Positions 48,667 through 56,943 of a stretch of DNA of 64,000 bases are shown here, in pieces (positions within the stretch are counted from its first letter, which is position 1; every line of letters begins with the position of its first letter). Source of the DNA: a virus; the IMG/VR virus record IMGVR_UViG_3300046001_006965, positions 18,970 to 82,969 of that record. The stretch is one strand, 5' to 3'. The position numbers were made by a program, and so were the translations under genes. The notes beneath the pieces were generated by a model, which had not been told where the DNA came from, did no database searches, and was given only the letters and a program-made list of their open reading frames with translations.

Positions 48667-49095
48667 ATGTTTTTATCAAAATCAGATTTAGGAAGCGCCA
48701 TTTATGGCTATCAAGTTGACCAAATAACCGAGGGCAAGGATGATTTAGTATTGCAGGCCATTGGAGCAGCTATTGAGGAAGTGGGTGGCTATTTAAAAGG
48801 CGCGAGCTTGTATGATGTCACCGCTATTTTTGCCGCGGCAGGAGCAAACAGAAATGCGTTAATTGTAACGCATACCGTTACCGTTGCCAAATGGTATCTC
48901 GTAGAGTTATGCAATGCCGACATCATTTATGAGCAGGCTAAAGAACGATATGACCGCGCTGTAGCTTGGCTCACTAAACTATCCAAAGGAACGGTTGTCG
49001 TTGGCTCTTTGCCAGTGGTTCCCATTGCAACTGGACAAACTGAAACTGACACTTTTGGCTATGGCTCAAGACCTAAATTTAATCACGATATATAA
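48667..49095 (+). CDS. DUF1320 / Mu gp36-like head completion protein
   Basis: 142 residues. MFLSKSDLGSAIYGYQVDQI, ALIVTHTVTVAKWYLVELC and the ERYDRAVAWLTKLSKGT segment are DUF1320 hallmarks. Its position here, upstream of portal, differs from Mu where it follows the capsid gene. Confidence 0.8.
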   Translation: MFLSKSDLGSAIYGYQVDQITEGKDDLVLQAIGAAIEEVGGYLKGASLYDVTAIFAAAGANRNALIVTHTVTVAKWYLVELCNADIIYEQAKERYDRAVAWLTKLSKGTVVVGSLPVVPIATGQTETDTFGYGSRPKFNHDI

Positions 49096-50309
49096 TGGCA
49101 GCAGCAGCAAAAAAAGCCGCTCCGGTAAAGAAAACCGCAGCACTCGACAATAAGTTAGTCAATCAAATTTTAGCCAAATCAATGAGCCGGGTTCGTCAGG
49201 ATGTGGCGAGTTGGAACACGGCTTTGACTATGGCCAGAAAAGCCGAGAAACCAAAGCGGTTTTTGTTGTATAATTTATACGATGAAATTTCCATTGATGG
49301 CCTTTTAAAATCTCAATTAGGCAATCGAAACCTTAAATCATTGTCAACCAGTTTTATCATATCTGACAAAAGTGGGAATACAAATGAAGATGCCACGGCT
49401 TTGCTTCAGGATAAAATATGGGTTAATGAAATTAACAAAGCGATCCTTGGATCTATCACGCACGGACATTCTGCAATAGAGTTATCCTGGATAGGAGCCG
49501 GAGAAACTCAAGACTTGAATTGTGATTTATTAGACAGACAAAATATTGAGCCTCGTGACGGCTTGTTTTATCCTGATTATAATGCTGACAAAGCAACCGC
49601 GTACCGTTTGATGCCTGAGTTTGGCACTTGGATTTTAGAGTTTGGAGACCCTAAAAATTTAGGACTTTTAAACAGTGCAGTGCCTCACGTTTTATTCAAA
49701 CGATTTGCACAAAGTTGTTGGTCTGAACTTTGCGAAATCGCGGGAATCCCTCCAAGGGTTATGAAAACAGATACCCAAAACGCGGCAATGTTACGACGTG
49801 CAGAGCGTATGATGAAAGATATGGGTGCAGCCGCTTGGTTCATTATTGACGAAAGTGAAAAATTTGAGTGGGCGCAAGCCTCGAATGCTAACGGTGATGT
49901 GTACCAAAAGTTAATGACTTTTTGCAATAACGAAATATCGATGCTAGTTTCGGGTGCTGTAATGGGTCAGGATACTGTGAACGGATCTAACTCGAAAGAG
50001 AAAACAATGCAGGATACTTTGCAAACATTGGTAGACTCTGATTTATCATTGATTGAGCAATATTGGAACTCTAAAGTTATCCCGGCTTTAATCAATATCG
50101 GGGTTTTGAGTGGCGAATGCGTTTTCTCTTATCCCGAAACGGAGGACATTGCTCAATTGTGGACAATGACAAAAGATACTTTTCAATACTTTGAAGTAGA
50201 CACAGAGTGGATAAAAACCACTTTTGGAGTTCAGGTTACTGGGCCAAAAATACAACCTGTGGCAGCACCACCGGCAAAGCTTTCACTTGATGCGGGTTTT
50301 TTCGACTAA
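49095..50309 (+). CDS. portal protein, DUF935 (Mu gp29-like)
   Basis: 404 residues. LYDEISIDGLLKSQLGNRNL, AILGSITHGHSAIELSW and the C-terminal NSKVIPALINIGVLSGECVF are DUF935 signatures. It overlaps the previous stop and is followed by MuF. The portal forms the DNA gate of the phage 2 head and is unrelated in sequence to the SPP1-type portal at the left edge. Confidence 0.9.
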   Translation: MAAAAKKAAPVKKTAALDNKLVNQILAKSMSRVRQDVASWNTALTMARKAEKPKRFLLYNLYDEISIDGLLKSQLGNRNLKSLSTSFIISDKSGNTNEDATALLQDKIWVNEINKAILGSITHGHSAIELSWIGAGETQDLNCDLLDRQNIEPRDGLFYPDYNADKATAYRLMPEFGTWILEFGDPKNLGLLNSAVPHVLFKRFAQSCWSELCEIAGIPPRVMKTDTQNAAMLRRAERMMKDMGAAAWFIIDESEKFEWAQASNANGDVYQKLMTFCNNEISMLVSGAVMGQDTVNGSNSKEKTMQDTLQTLVDSDLSLIEQYWNSKVIPALINIGVLSGECVFSYPETEDIAQLWTMTKDTFQYFEVDTEWIKTTFGVQVTGPKIQPVAAPPAKLSLDAGFFD

Positions 50310-50341
50310 GCCCCAATTATTTTAAGGAATATTTTGGGGCT

Positions 50342-51193
50342 TTGAATAGCCAACTTTCGTTTTTGTACGATTGTGATTGTGACGATTGCAAAACAAAGGC
50401 GCACACATTGGCCATTGGCAAAAGCAAAATTAAACCGCTTTTAACTGCCGTTGAAAAGGCATTTAAACAATTGCACACCAAAGGCAGTTACAAGCCACAA
50501 GATTTGGCAAAAACAGCCGAGTACAAAAATTTGATTACAGGAACGAGCACAATTTTAAACGGTGCAATTGCCGACAATGATATTCCTGAAGCAATGTTCA
50601 ACTCATTGAAAGAGGACGTGTTTGTATTTTCGGGATTGAAAACTCACGCACAATTGGCTGAAGCTTCGAAATTATTATTGACTCCTGAAGGAAAAATAAA
50701 ATCCTTTTCGATATTCTCAAATGACGTGCAAAGCATCAAAGAGAACTATAATCAAAAGTATCTGGATGCCGAGTATCAATTTGCAGTATCCAGTGCGCAA
50801 TCGGCAGGAAATTGGGCGGGTTTAACGACTGATTATGATTTGCAGTATAGAACGGCGGGCGATGACCGCGTTCGCGACTCACACGACAAATTAAGAGATA
50901 CGACACTTCCACAGGATGACGCGTTTTGGATTTCGTATTACCCACCAAACGGTTGGCGTTGTCGCTGTACCGCTGTCCAAGTCCGAAAAGGCAAGTATGA
51001 TGTAAGCGATAGCAAAAAGGCAATTACTGAAGGCGAAAAAGCAACTACTCAAATTGATAAAAATGGGCAAAACAAACTGGCGATTTTTCGTTTTAATCCT
51101 GGCATTCAAAAAGTGGTATTTCCGCCGTCGCATCCGTATACTAAGATTGCGGGCGCGAAGGAAGTCAGAAAGATATTGAAAGATGGAAATTAA
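50342..51193 (+). CDS. MuF-like head morphogenesis protein
   Basis: 283 residues starting at TTG 50342. The SPP1 gp7/MuF domain lies at the C-terminus: RTAGDDRVRDSHDKLRDTTL, then WISYYPPNGWRCRCTAVQV with its conserved CRC. N-terminal CDCDDCK is Cys-rich. A minor capsid protein next to the portal. Confidence 0.88.
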   Translation: MNSQLSFLYDCDCDDCKTKAHTLAIGKSKIKPLLTAVEKAFKQLHTKGSYKPQDLAKTAEYKNLITGTSTILNGAIADNDIPEAMFNSLKEDVFVFSGLKTHAQLAEASKLLLTPEGKIKSFSIFSNDVQSIKENYNQKYLDAEYQFAVSSAQSAGNWAGLTTDYDLQYRTAGDDRVRDSHDKLRDTTLPQDDAFWISYYPPNGWRCRCTAVQVRKGKYDVSDSKKAITEGEKATTQIDKNGQNKLAIFRFNPGIQKVVFPPSHPYTKIAGAKEVRKILKDGN

Positions 51194-51731
51194 CGAACTC
51201 GAAAAAAAGATTACTGCAGACTTAGCGGTTGAGCTTGCTGACGAGTTTGACCGAAACTTTGAGCGTAAAGCCTTTTTTACTGAGAAATGGCCGTCAACTA
51301 AAATCAATAATGCTCGTGGTTCTGTGTTGAACCGCTCCGGGAACCTGCGACGCTCGATTAAATATTCCGTGAGGGAAAATATGATTTCGTTTAGCAGTTC
51401 GCTGCCGTATGCTTCAATTCATAATGAAGGTGGCGAGATAACAGTCACGGCTCAAATGAAAAAATACTTTTGGGCAATGTACTACAGAGCAATGGGTGGC
51501 GTCACGACCAAAAAAGACGGTGGCGAAAGTTCCAGTAAGAAAAATGTAAAGCTAACCGGAGAGGCGGCCAAGTGGAGAGGAATGGCTTTAATGAAAATAG
51601 GCCAAAAAATAAAAGTCGAAAAGAGGCAAATGGTGGGAGACCATCCACAGGTTGCAAAACTAGTAAAAGGCGTTATTGACGACAATATGGAAATCTTTAA
51701 CCAAGAGTTAATTAAAAAATTCAAAAGATGA
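51183..51731 (+). CDS. virion morphogenesis protein, Mu gpG-like
   Basis: 182 residues. RGSVLNRSGNLRRSIKYSVR and SSLPYASIHNEGGEI are the phage virion morphogenesis (gpG/tail S) signature. Acts in joining heads and tails. Overlaps MuF by 11 bases. Confidence 0.8.
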   Translation: MEINELEKKITADLAVELADEFDRNFERKAFFTEKWPSTKINNARGSVLNRSGNLRRSIKYSVRENMISFSSSLPYASIHNEGGEITVTAQMKKYFWAMYYRAMGGVTTKKDGGESSSKKNVKLTGEAAKWRGMALMKIGQKIKVEKRQMVGDHPQVAKLVKGVIDDNMEIFNQELIKKFKR

Positions 51732-52180
51732 AAACATTACTTTTAGGCATACAAGACCAATTGGCCACAGCCACAGGATTGAAACACATTGACGAAGATT
51801 GGGGACAACTTGACGATTACGGCCCACACGTGCCCGTTAAGTGGCCGTGTTGCCTGATTGACTTTACCGCCGCCAATTATACCGACATTGGAATTGATAG
51901 AGCCTCAACGCCGCAGAACCGCCAACAGGCGACTGGAAGCATCACGCTGAACTTTGCCAATTTGAAATTAACTAATACGAGCAAGCTTGCACCCATTGGC
52001 CAAAAGAATGATGCCTATCTATTAATGGAATTAATAGAAACGGTACACGCAAAAATACAAGGTTTTAGACCTGAAGAAAAAAGCGGAGCTATGATGCGTT
52101 CGAGTTTTAAAAGAGTAAAAAGAGACGACGGAATTCAACAATACCAAGTCGTTTATACTATTGGTTTAAATAACGTTTAA
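51728..52180 (+). CDS. tail/head-tail connector protein (Mu gp37-like)
   Basis: 150 residues. The central PVKWPCCLIDFTAANYTDIG and QQATGSITLNFANLKL fit small tail-terminator-type proteins. Last gene of the rightward operon; overlaps the gpG stop by 4 bases and its stop meets the stop of the leftward 52177 gene. Confidence 0.6.
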   Translation: MKTLLLGIQDQLATATGLKHIDEDWGQLDDYGPHVPVKWPCCLIDFTAANYTDIGIDRASTPQNRQQATGSITLNFANLKLTNTSKLAPIGQKNDAYLLMELIETVHAKIQGFRPEEKSGAMMRSSFKRVKRDDGIQQYQVVYTIGLNNV

Positions 52181-52422
52181 ATCGCAAAACGGAGTTGTTG
52201 ATTTTTTACTACTTCGAGAGCTGCAATCTCTTTGTTAACCGGAGTGGTCAAAATAGTATAGAGCGTAGTTCGTGAAATTGGGTAAACGGGACAAATGTAT
52301 TTTCGTAGAATAACAGCGTCGGGAATGTCCTCCGTCTTGTGCTTGTGGTACAAGTCTAAAATAAGCTTATATCGTTTAAGCTTATTGTTTTGGATTCCGA
52401 TAGCTTGGTTGGTGAGGGACAT
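52177..52422 (-). CDS. conserved hypothetical protein (HTH-like)
   Basis: 81 residues. YPISRTTLYTILTTPVNKEI suggests a DNA-binding helix. It converges with the 51728 gene with a 4-base stop overlap. The same small gene is frequent in Bacteroidetes Mu-like phages (recalled, not checked). Confidence 0.5.
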   Translation of the reverse strand: MSLTNQAIGIQNNKLKRYKLILDLYHKHKTEDIPDAVILRKYICPVYPISRTTLYTILTTPVNKEIAALEVVKNQQLRFAI

Positions 52423-52475
52423 AGCACAAATATATATTATTTTATAATACGATGCAATGCAAGTTTTTAGACATA

Positions 52476-52505
52476 AAAAAACCCACCGATTAGAGTGGGT
52501 TTTTT
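52476..52505 (-). terminator. rho-independent terminator
   Basis: AAAAAACCCAC-CGATTAGA-GTGGGTTTTTT, U-run in both directions. It separates the middle genes (52.5-53.4 kb) from the 52177 gene. Confidence 0.8.
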
Positions 52506-52508
52506 TTG

Positions 52509-53156
52509 TTAATTAGACCAGTTGCTCAGCTCCCAAAGGTTGTCCTGTTTATTTTGAATTTTAAAGATAATTCCTTGTGGACGGTGCCTTAGTTCTTGGC
52601 TTGAAAAATCGTCAATCGTTTTTTCTAGTTCTACGTCGGGCCTAAACACTTTTTTCCAAATAGGAAACAAATCAAGATATTTACCAGATACATTATTAAA
52701 TTTAAATTTCTTTGTGCCTGCTATTTCAAGGGATGGATTTTCGCCTTCATAATAAACCGTAAATGATACGTCAAGATGATTTTGTCCGCTATAGTCATCT
52801 GATTTTCTTGCAATAGCTTTCATTTCTTCCGTGGCGGACGCATCTATAAAAACAATAATATACAATCGCTGTTTTGTACTTTCTAATATTTTCAGAAACT
52901 CCCATTTTGTTTTTCCATTAGCGGCAACATTTTCGGCAAATTCACGCGCACCTGGTTCATCTAGTTTTGAAAGCGATAGGATATAATCTTTATTTGGGTG
53001 GTTAAAAACTGCGGCTTTATCATCTTTTTGCTTTTGTAAAGCAGCACGTTCAGCATCCCTTTGTTTAACTCCGGCCATAATAATATCGGCGGAGCTTTGT
53101 TGTGCGCTTGCAAATAAACCTATTAGAAATGTGGCGAGAAATAGTATTTTTTTCAT
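52509..53156 (-). CDS. secreted hypothetical protein
   Basis: 215 residues with a Sec signal MKKILFLATFLIGLFASAQQ. The rest is a mixed fold with no recognised domain. It follows the 53163 gene in a unit driven by the 53.4-kb promoter, so it may be made in the lysogen; possible surface or exclusion protein. Confidence 0.55.
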   Translation of the reverse strand: MKKILFLATFLIGLFASAQQSSADIIMAGVKQRDAERAALQKQKDDKAAVFNHPNKDYILSLSKLDEPGAREFAENVAANGKTKWEFLKILESTKQRLYIIVFIDASATEEMKAIARKSDDYSGQNHLDVSFTVYYEGENPSLEIAGTKKFKFNNVSGKYLDLFPIWKKVFRPDVELEKTIDDFSSQELRHRPQGIIFKIQNKQDNLWELSNWSN

Positions 53157-53162
53157 AATTTA

Positions 53163-53396
53163 TTACATTAATGAGGGGTCACTCATATTGAAATTAGAAC
53201 TTTTTTTAAATTCATCGCTGTACGGAACAAACACAGAGCTAAGTCTTACTTGAATAGCTGATTCCTCTGAGCTATCTTCAAACTCTGTAAAAATCCATCC
53301 TCCGGGAACTCTTCTAACTGATAAACTTCTTGGATTGTAGGGCTCACGCTCTGCAAATGTTTCTTCTAATAAATCTAAGGCATAAATGTTTTTCAT
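53163..53396 (-). CDS. hypothetical protein
   Basis: 77 residues, no family. Contains NPRSLSVRRVPGGWIFTEFE and a Ser/acidic stretch. First gene after the promoter at 53.42 kb. Confidence 0.5.
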   Translation of the reverse strand: MKNIYALDLLEETFAEREPYNPRSLSVRRVPGGWIFTEFEDSSEESAIQVRLSSVFVPYSDEFKKSSNFNMSDPSLM

Positions 53397-53419
53397 TTGG
53401 TTGTTGTTTTTAAGTTGCT

Positions 53420-53449
53420 CAAATGTATGTAATTATTGTCACTGCAAAA
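53420..53449 (-). promoter_or_regulatory. middle promoter
   Basis: Minus strand TTTTG (53445-53449) as -33, 17-base spacer, perfect -7 TACATTTG (53420-53427), 24 bases before the ATG at 53396. It lies right after the DnaA-domain gene. Confidence 0.7.
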
Positions 53450-53452
53450 TTT

Positions 53453-53878
53453 TTAATTATCAAAAACCGTTTTCATCCAAAAATTTTTTATCTGGTTAGC
53501 ATCATAATCAAACTCTTGAAGTTTATTGGAGAGTCGTTTGACCTGACCGCGAATTTCTTCGAGTGTATATTCCTCCTGATTTATGGGCTTACCCATTTCG
53601 ATTAAAAATTTATTATAATGCTCTCGATAGTCTCGGTCATATTTCATCCAGTCCGGGTGTTTTTTTATGGCATAGTATACAGAGGAGTGGTCTTTATTAA
53701 AGAAGCTTCCAATGGCCTCGTATGTTTCGCCTTCAGCTATTAGTTGCAGGCTTATGGCACTGCGAGCATAAACCATTGTGCGGGTTCTGGCTGTGTCGAG
53801 TGGATCTACTCCATAAACCTTCTCGGCTATTTCTGCTAAATAGCAGGCTTGACTTTTATTTCTTAAATTGTATCTCAT
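53453..53878 (-). CDS. DnaA domain IV-like HTH protein
   Basis: 141 residues from the ATG at 53878; an earlier ATG at 53908 overlaps the preceding gene. ARSAISLQLIAEGETYEAIG then SFFNKDHSSVYYAIKKH is the DnaA C-terminal DNA-binding helix-turn-helix with the DHSSV signature, without AAA domain. It is the last early gene, in the place of Mu Mor/C activators. Could bind DnaA-box-like sites to recruit or block host replication, or activate transcription. Confidence 0.75.
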   Translation of the reverse strand: MRYNLRNKSQACYLAEIAEKVYGVDPLDTARTRTMVYARSAISLQLIAEGETYEAIGSFFNKDHSSVYYAIKKHPDWMKYDRDYREHYNKFLIEMGKPINQEEYTLEEIRGQVKRLSNKLQEFDYDANQIKNFWMKTVFDN

Positions 53879-53882
53879 AATC

Positions 53883-54341
53883 TTATGCTTTAGACCACTC
53901 ATCTTCAAAGTAGCGTTTGTTTATAAATGTGGAAAGGTGCGCTTTGGCAACTCCTGTTTTTGCTAGATATTTATCGTAGCCTTTTATCGAAAGGAAACAC
54001 TTTATTTTATCGGCATCCTTTAGTTTGTTGTATTGCTTTTCGGAATCTGACTTGCTGACTTTGTTGTTGTAGATGTTCCAAAAGTTTTCGAAGTCAAGAA
54101 CGGGAGCGGCTTTTATGATTTCGAATTTATCTGTGAATATTTTTATTTTTTGCCAGATTGTTTTCATTTGATTTTCATTAGCCGGGAAGTGTGCAAAGAG
54201 CCAATTTTGTTGTGCTATTGTCAATTCACCTTCTAGTATTTCAAAGGCTTTTAAATGTGCGTTTAAATCGTATTTAAACAGGAATAATAATGCCTTTTCT
54301 TTACTCCTGACGGTGTAGGTGGTTAGTTGTTCCATTGGCAT
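53883..54341 (-). CDS. hypothetical early protein
   Basis: 152 residues; Met3 at 54335 is an alternative start. The C-terminus FWNIYNNKVSKSDSEKQYNK, YDKYLAKTGVAKAHLSTFIN resembles the tail of replication O/DnaD-like proteins. Coupled to the DnaA-domain gene. Confidence 0.5.
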   Translation of the reverse strand: MPMEQLTTYTVRSKEKALLFLFKYDLNAHLKAFEILEGELTIAQQNWLFAHFPANENQMKTIWQKIKIFTDKFEIIKAAPVLDFENFWNIYNNKVSKSDSEKQYNKLKDADKIKCFLSIKGYDKYLAKTGVAKAHLSTFINKRYFEDEWSKA

Positions 54342-54649
54342 GTATTTAAATGATCTATGATATAATAGAAAGGGATATTCAAGTCAAAAGCTAGAGCTAA
54401 TTCAATCTTTGCCCCTTTACTGTGTATATGGCAGGGAAGTAAATAAACTGCGTCACAGTCTACTAAAGCTTTAATACATTTTTTCATTGCAACTGGCCAA
54501 GGAGTATTCCAGTCTCCGACAACTTTTAATGGGTTTATAACTTCGAAGCCTAAAGCTTCAATTTCTTTTTGAACGATAGCAAATTTCTCTGTCGCTTCAT
54601 CTGGGAGCAATCCGGTAACTTTCCCGGCTATGTATATTTTCTTTTTCAT
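54323..54649 (-). CDS. DUF4406 protein
   Basis: 108 residues. KIYIAGKVTGLLPDEATEKF, FEVINPLKVVGDWNTPWP, DCDAVYLLPCHIHSKGAKIE are the DUF4406 (nucleoside 2-deoxyribosyltransferase-like) pattern. Possibly acts on nucleotides or phage base modification; active-site use is unproven. Confidence 0.88.
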   Translation of the reverse strand: MKKKIYIAGKVTGLLPDEATEKFAIVQKEIEALGFEVINPLKVVGDWNTPWPVAMKKCIKALVDCDAVYLLPCHIHSKGAKIELALAFDLNIPFYYIIDHLNTCQWNN

Positions 54650-54846
54650 TGTTTAGCGTTTTTTAATTGATTTTTATTGAAGTCTAGCATCTTTTTTACA
54701 AGCCTTTCATCTCTTTTGCAGGTTGGTTTGAATGATTTTTCTAAAAAATTAATTTGTTCGTGATTCATATTTCTAAATCTTCCAAAAACATAAAAGGCAA
54801 TAACAGTTCTGAGATAGGAAATGAATAGTATTATTTTTTTTCTCAT
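54646..54846 (-). CDS. small membrane-linked hypothetical protein
   Basis: 66 residues. N-terminal hydrophobic stretch KIILFISYLRTVIAFYVFG, then a basic helical tail. ATGA overlap with DUF4406. Function unknown. Confidence 0.45.
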   Translation of the reverse strand: MRKKIILFISYLRTVIAFYVFGRFRNMNHEQINFLEKSFKPTCKRDERLVKKMLDFNKNQLKNAKQ

Positions 54847-55178
54847 TATACTAACTGTTGGTTTAAAGTGGATTGAATGAAACGAATGACATTACGGTCA
54901 TAATCATTTAGCGGGTGTTGATCTGTGAGTATTGTGAACTGTTCTAGGAAGTGAGCCTCATAATACTCTAGTGTGAAATTATGCTTTTTACATTTGGTAA
55001 ACAGCGTCACGCCCATTTGTACTTCGAGTTGTTTCTTTTTGAATTTCAAAATAACTTTGTCGAGAACTGACCGAGCTACTTTCACGCTTCGGTCTTTGTT
55101 GGGAGTATGGTCAAGAAAGCCAAAGGTGTACACTAAGGAGTTTAAGTGTTTTTCGGAGATTTTAAGTTTTACTTTCAT
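54846..55178 (-). CDS. hypothetical protein
   Basis: 110 residues, mostly helical, basic in the middle; no family recognised. Overlaps both neighbours by a base or two. Confidence 0.5.
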   Translation of the reverse strand: MKVKLKISEKHLNSLVYTFGFLDHTPNKDRSVKVARSVLDKVILKFKKKQLEVQMGVTLFTKCKKHNFTLEYYEAHFLEQFTILTDQHPLNDYDRNVIRFIQSTLNQQLV

Positions 55179-55179
55179 A

Positions 55180-55323
55180 TCAACAATCTGTTTTAGGTTT
55201 GGTTAATTGTTCGCCACACTCGATGCAAAATTGGGCGGTGGTTTCACATCCGCACTCGGCGGTTAAGGTTCTGGTTTCGGATATGTCGTGTGGACAAACC
55301 TCTTTGATGCTATACTTTTCCAT
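55180..55323 (-). CDS. 47-residue zinc-ribbon protein
   Basis: MEKYSIKEVCPHDISETRTL then CGCETTAQFCIECGEQLTKP. Three Cys groups (CPH, CGC, CIEC) form a rubredoxin-like zinc ribbon. Its stop sits 2 bases before the 54846 start. Too short for default gene finding. Confidence 0.5.
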   Translation of the reverse strand: MEKYSIKEVCPHDISETRTLTAECGCETTAQFCIECGEQLTKPKTDC

Positions 55324-55420
55324 TCCAAGTGGTTTCTGAAGGGCAACAACTTTTGCCGCCGTATAGTTTGAAGGAAATTTTATTGAAAAGTGATGCGAAG
55401 TAATTTTTTACTTTTTTCAT
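55310..55420 (-). CDS. 36-residue hypothetical microprotein
   Basis: MKKVKNYFASLFNKISFKLY then GGKSCCPSETTWNGKV. A basic amphipathic helix; overlaps the zinc-ribbon start by 14 bases and follows the 55421 stop immediately. Weakly supported. Confidence 0.3.
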   Translation of the reverse strand: MKKVKNYFASLFNKISFKLYGGKSCCPSETTWNGKV

Positions 55421-55657
55421 TTATATTTTAGTTCCGTGGTATAACCCACAATTAGAGCAAAAGAATTCGCCGTTTTTTTCTTTGACTGGCATATCAATTT
55501 CACATTCAAAACAGTGAAGGCGTCGGCTATCTTCCTCTTCGGGTTCAACTCCAATCATATCACAGGCGTTGGTAGCTCCCATAAAATAACCTATCCAAAA
55601 CGATGCGCCAATAAGCATCAAGGCAAACACTGCTATTCCTATTTTTACTACTATCAT
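55421..55657 (-). CDS. membrane protein with cytosolic zinc ribbon
   Basis: 78 residues. Transmembrane helix at residues 4-30 (IGIAVFALMLIGASFWIGYF), then CFEC...CSNC (residues 49-70) as a zinc ribbon. Function unknown. Confidence 0.55.
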   Translation of the reverse strand: MIVVKIGIAVFALMLIGASFWIGYFMGATNACDMIGVEPEEEDSRRLHCFECEIDMPVKEKNGEFFCSNCGLYHGTKI

Positions 55658-55658
55658 T

Positions 55659-56132
55659 TTATTTATATATTGATTTAACGATTCCTTTAAATGCTTCGAT
55701 AATTTTTGAAACTTCCCACGGCTCCATTTTTTTGAGGGGTTTGTTTATGGGTGACTTATCACTTTTTAGAAAATCACTCAACCTATTGAGGTCAGGAACT
55801 TCGCCATACTTCTCATTAGGTATTACCCATTGAGCGGTGCGCATTTGCGCTAGTATGGTAAGGTGTTGTTTATTTTCCTTATCGAATGATGCCCAGTTTT
55901 CAACCTCAATTGTGGGGGTTGTTCCCGTTTGTTGGTGCATTATCTTAATCGCCTGGTCGTGGGTGATGGAGCGTAAGCTTGTGCGGGAATTATCATTAGT
56001 AACCCATTGCACCCATTCGTCTTTCATTTCAACATTATAATTGCAATTGCGCATTATTTCGTTGATTTGAAACTTGGTGATGCCTCCGGTTGTTTTGGGT
56101 TGGGTTTTAGTTTGTTTCATAATAGGCGTCAT
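55659..56132 (-). CDS. GemA-like early protein (Mu gp16-like)
   Basis: 157 residues; Met5 (56120) is an alternative start. The C-terminal half DKENKQHLTILAQMRTAQWV, DLNRLSDFLKSDKSPINKPL, MEPWEVSKIIEAFKGIVKS resembles GemA/DUF1018 host-gene modulators of Mu-like phages. The match is by pattern only. Confidence 0.5.
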   Translation of the reverse strand: MTPIMKQTKTQPKTTGGITKFQINEIMRNCNYNVEMKDEWVQWVTNDNSRTSLRSITHDQAIKIMHQQTGTTPTIEVENWASFDKENKQHLTILAQMRTAQWVIPNEKYGEVPDLNRLSDFLKSDKSPINKPLKKMEPWEVSKIIEAFKGIVKSIYK

Positions 56133-56403
56133 TTATAGAAAATGCAACTCCATAAAAGCCTGAAATAATCAACTTTTTTCCCCCTGACGGATTCCAAAAG
56201 GAAATATTTAAGGGTGTGCAACGTGGATATTTTTCGTTGAGCTCTGTTTGCTTTGACATAATTCGTTTTTTTAGCTCTGGAAGTTTGGCGGCGTCAATAA
56301 GCTTTCCTCTTAACGATTGTAGAAAAGTAGAAAACTCGGCTTGGAGTTTGTTTTTAGTTTGAAGCGAGTTATTGGCTTCGAGATAGTAGTGGGTTGGTTT
56401 CAT
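56107..56403 (-). CDS. hypothetical early protein
   Basis: 98 residues, charged helix first, then a beta part (YPRCTPLNISFWNPSGGKKL). No family recognised. The tRNA-like element lies just upstream of its start. Confidence 0.5.
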   Translation of the reverse strand: MKPTHYYLEANNSLQTKNKLQAEFSTFLQSLRGKLIDAAKLPELKKRIMSKQTELNEKYPRCTPLNISFWNPSGGKKLIISGFYGVAFSINDAYYETN

Positions 56404-56423
56404 TTTGTTGTTGTTTTAAAATT

Positions 56424-56469
56424 TGCTCCTGAGGCGGGAATCGAACCCGCAAAGCCTTCTTGCTCAGGA
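56424..56469 (-). ncRNA. 46-nt tRNA-like minihelix (acceptor + T-arm only)
   Basis: Minus strand: TCCTGAG (56463-56469) pairs perfectly with CTCAGGA (56427-56433) as a 7-bp acceptor stem. Between them are a 12-nt linker CAAGAAGGCTTT and a perfect T-arm GCGGG-TTCGATT-CCCGC (56434-56450). D and anticodon arms are absent. The 3' end continues GCAAA, so CCA is not encoded. The linker may form a 3-bp AAG/CTT hairpin. It fills the gap between two early genes. Confidence 0.65.
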
Positions 56470-56486
56470 AACCGAATTAACTAACC

Positions 56487-56732
56487 TTATTTTTTGCCTT
56501 CGTCAACCATAAGAAAAAAGTCATTTCTTAGTTTAACGACTGACTGCAGTTTAACTTCAACCTCAAACTCTTCTTTTGAAACTGATTGTTTAATTTGCTC
56601 TGTTGCTTCTTTAACCGCTTTCTCTTGGCTTTTTGCCATTACAATTCCAGAAATAAAACCACCTTTTAGTGATGCTTTTTTTGGGGTTAATTTGTATTTA
56701 ATTTGATACGCATTGTCTTTTAAATCTGCCAT
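56487..56732 (-). CDS. hypothetical early protein
   Basis: 81 residues. YQIKYKLTPKKASLKGGFIS, IVMAKSQEKAVKEATEQI: a small alpha/beta pattern. Function unknown. Confidence 0.5.
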   Translation of the reverse strand: MADLKDNAYQIKYKLTPKKASLKGGFISGIVMAKSQEKAVKEATEQIKQSVSKEEFEVEVKLQSVVKLRNDFFLMVDEGKK

Positions 56733-56736
56733 TTTT

Positions 56737-56943
56737 CTATACTTTGTAAGTTGCTTTTGTGTGTGTTTTGAATGCCGGGTTTTCTATAACCTGACTTTTA
56801 TACCTTCTGAAGGCTCGGAGCTCATTGTCTGACATATCAGTTCTTGAAATCCAATTATCGTTGGAGTCTTTATAAACTGTGTGGCCATTGACATTATATT
56901 GTTGATGATCTTCCAGTGGGATTATGATTATTATTACGCTCAT
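56737..56943 (-). CDS. hypothetical early protein
   Basis: 68 residues: hydrophobic start MSVIIIIIPLEDHQQY, then DNWISRTDMSDNELRAFRRY. Basic C-terminus. No family recognised. Confidence 0.5.
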   Translation of the reverse strand: MSVIIIIIPLEDHQQYNVNGHTVYKDSNDNWISRTDMSDNELRAFRRYKSQVIENPAFKTHTKATYKV

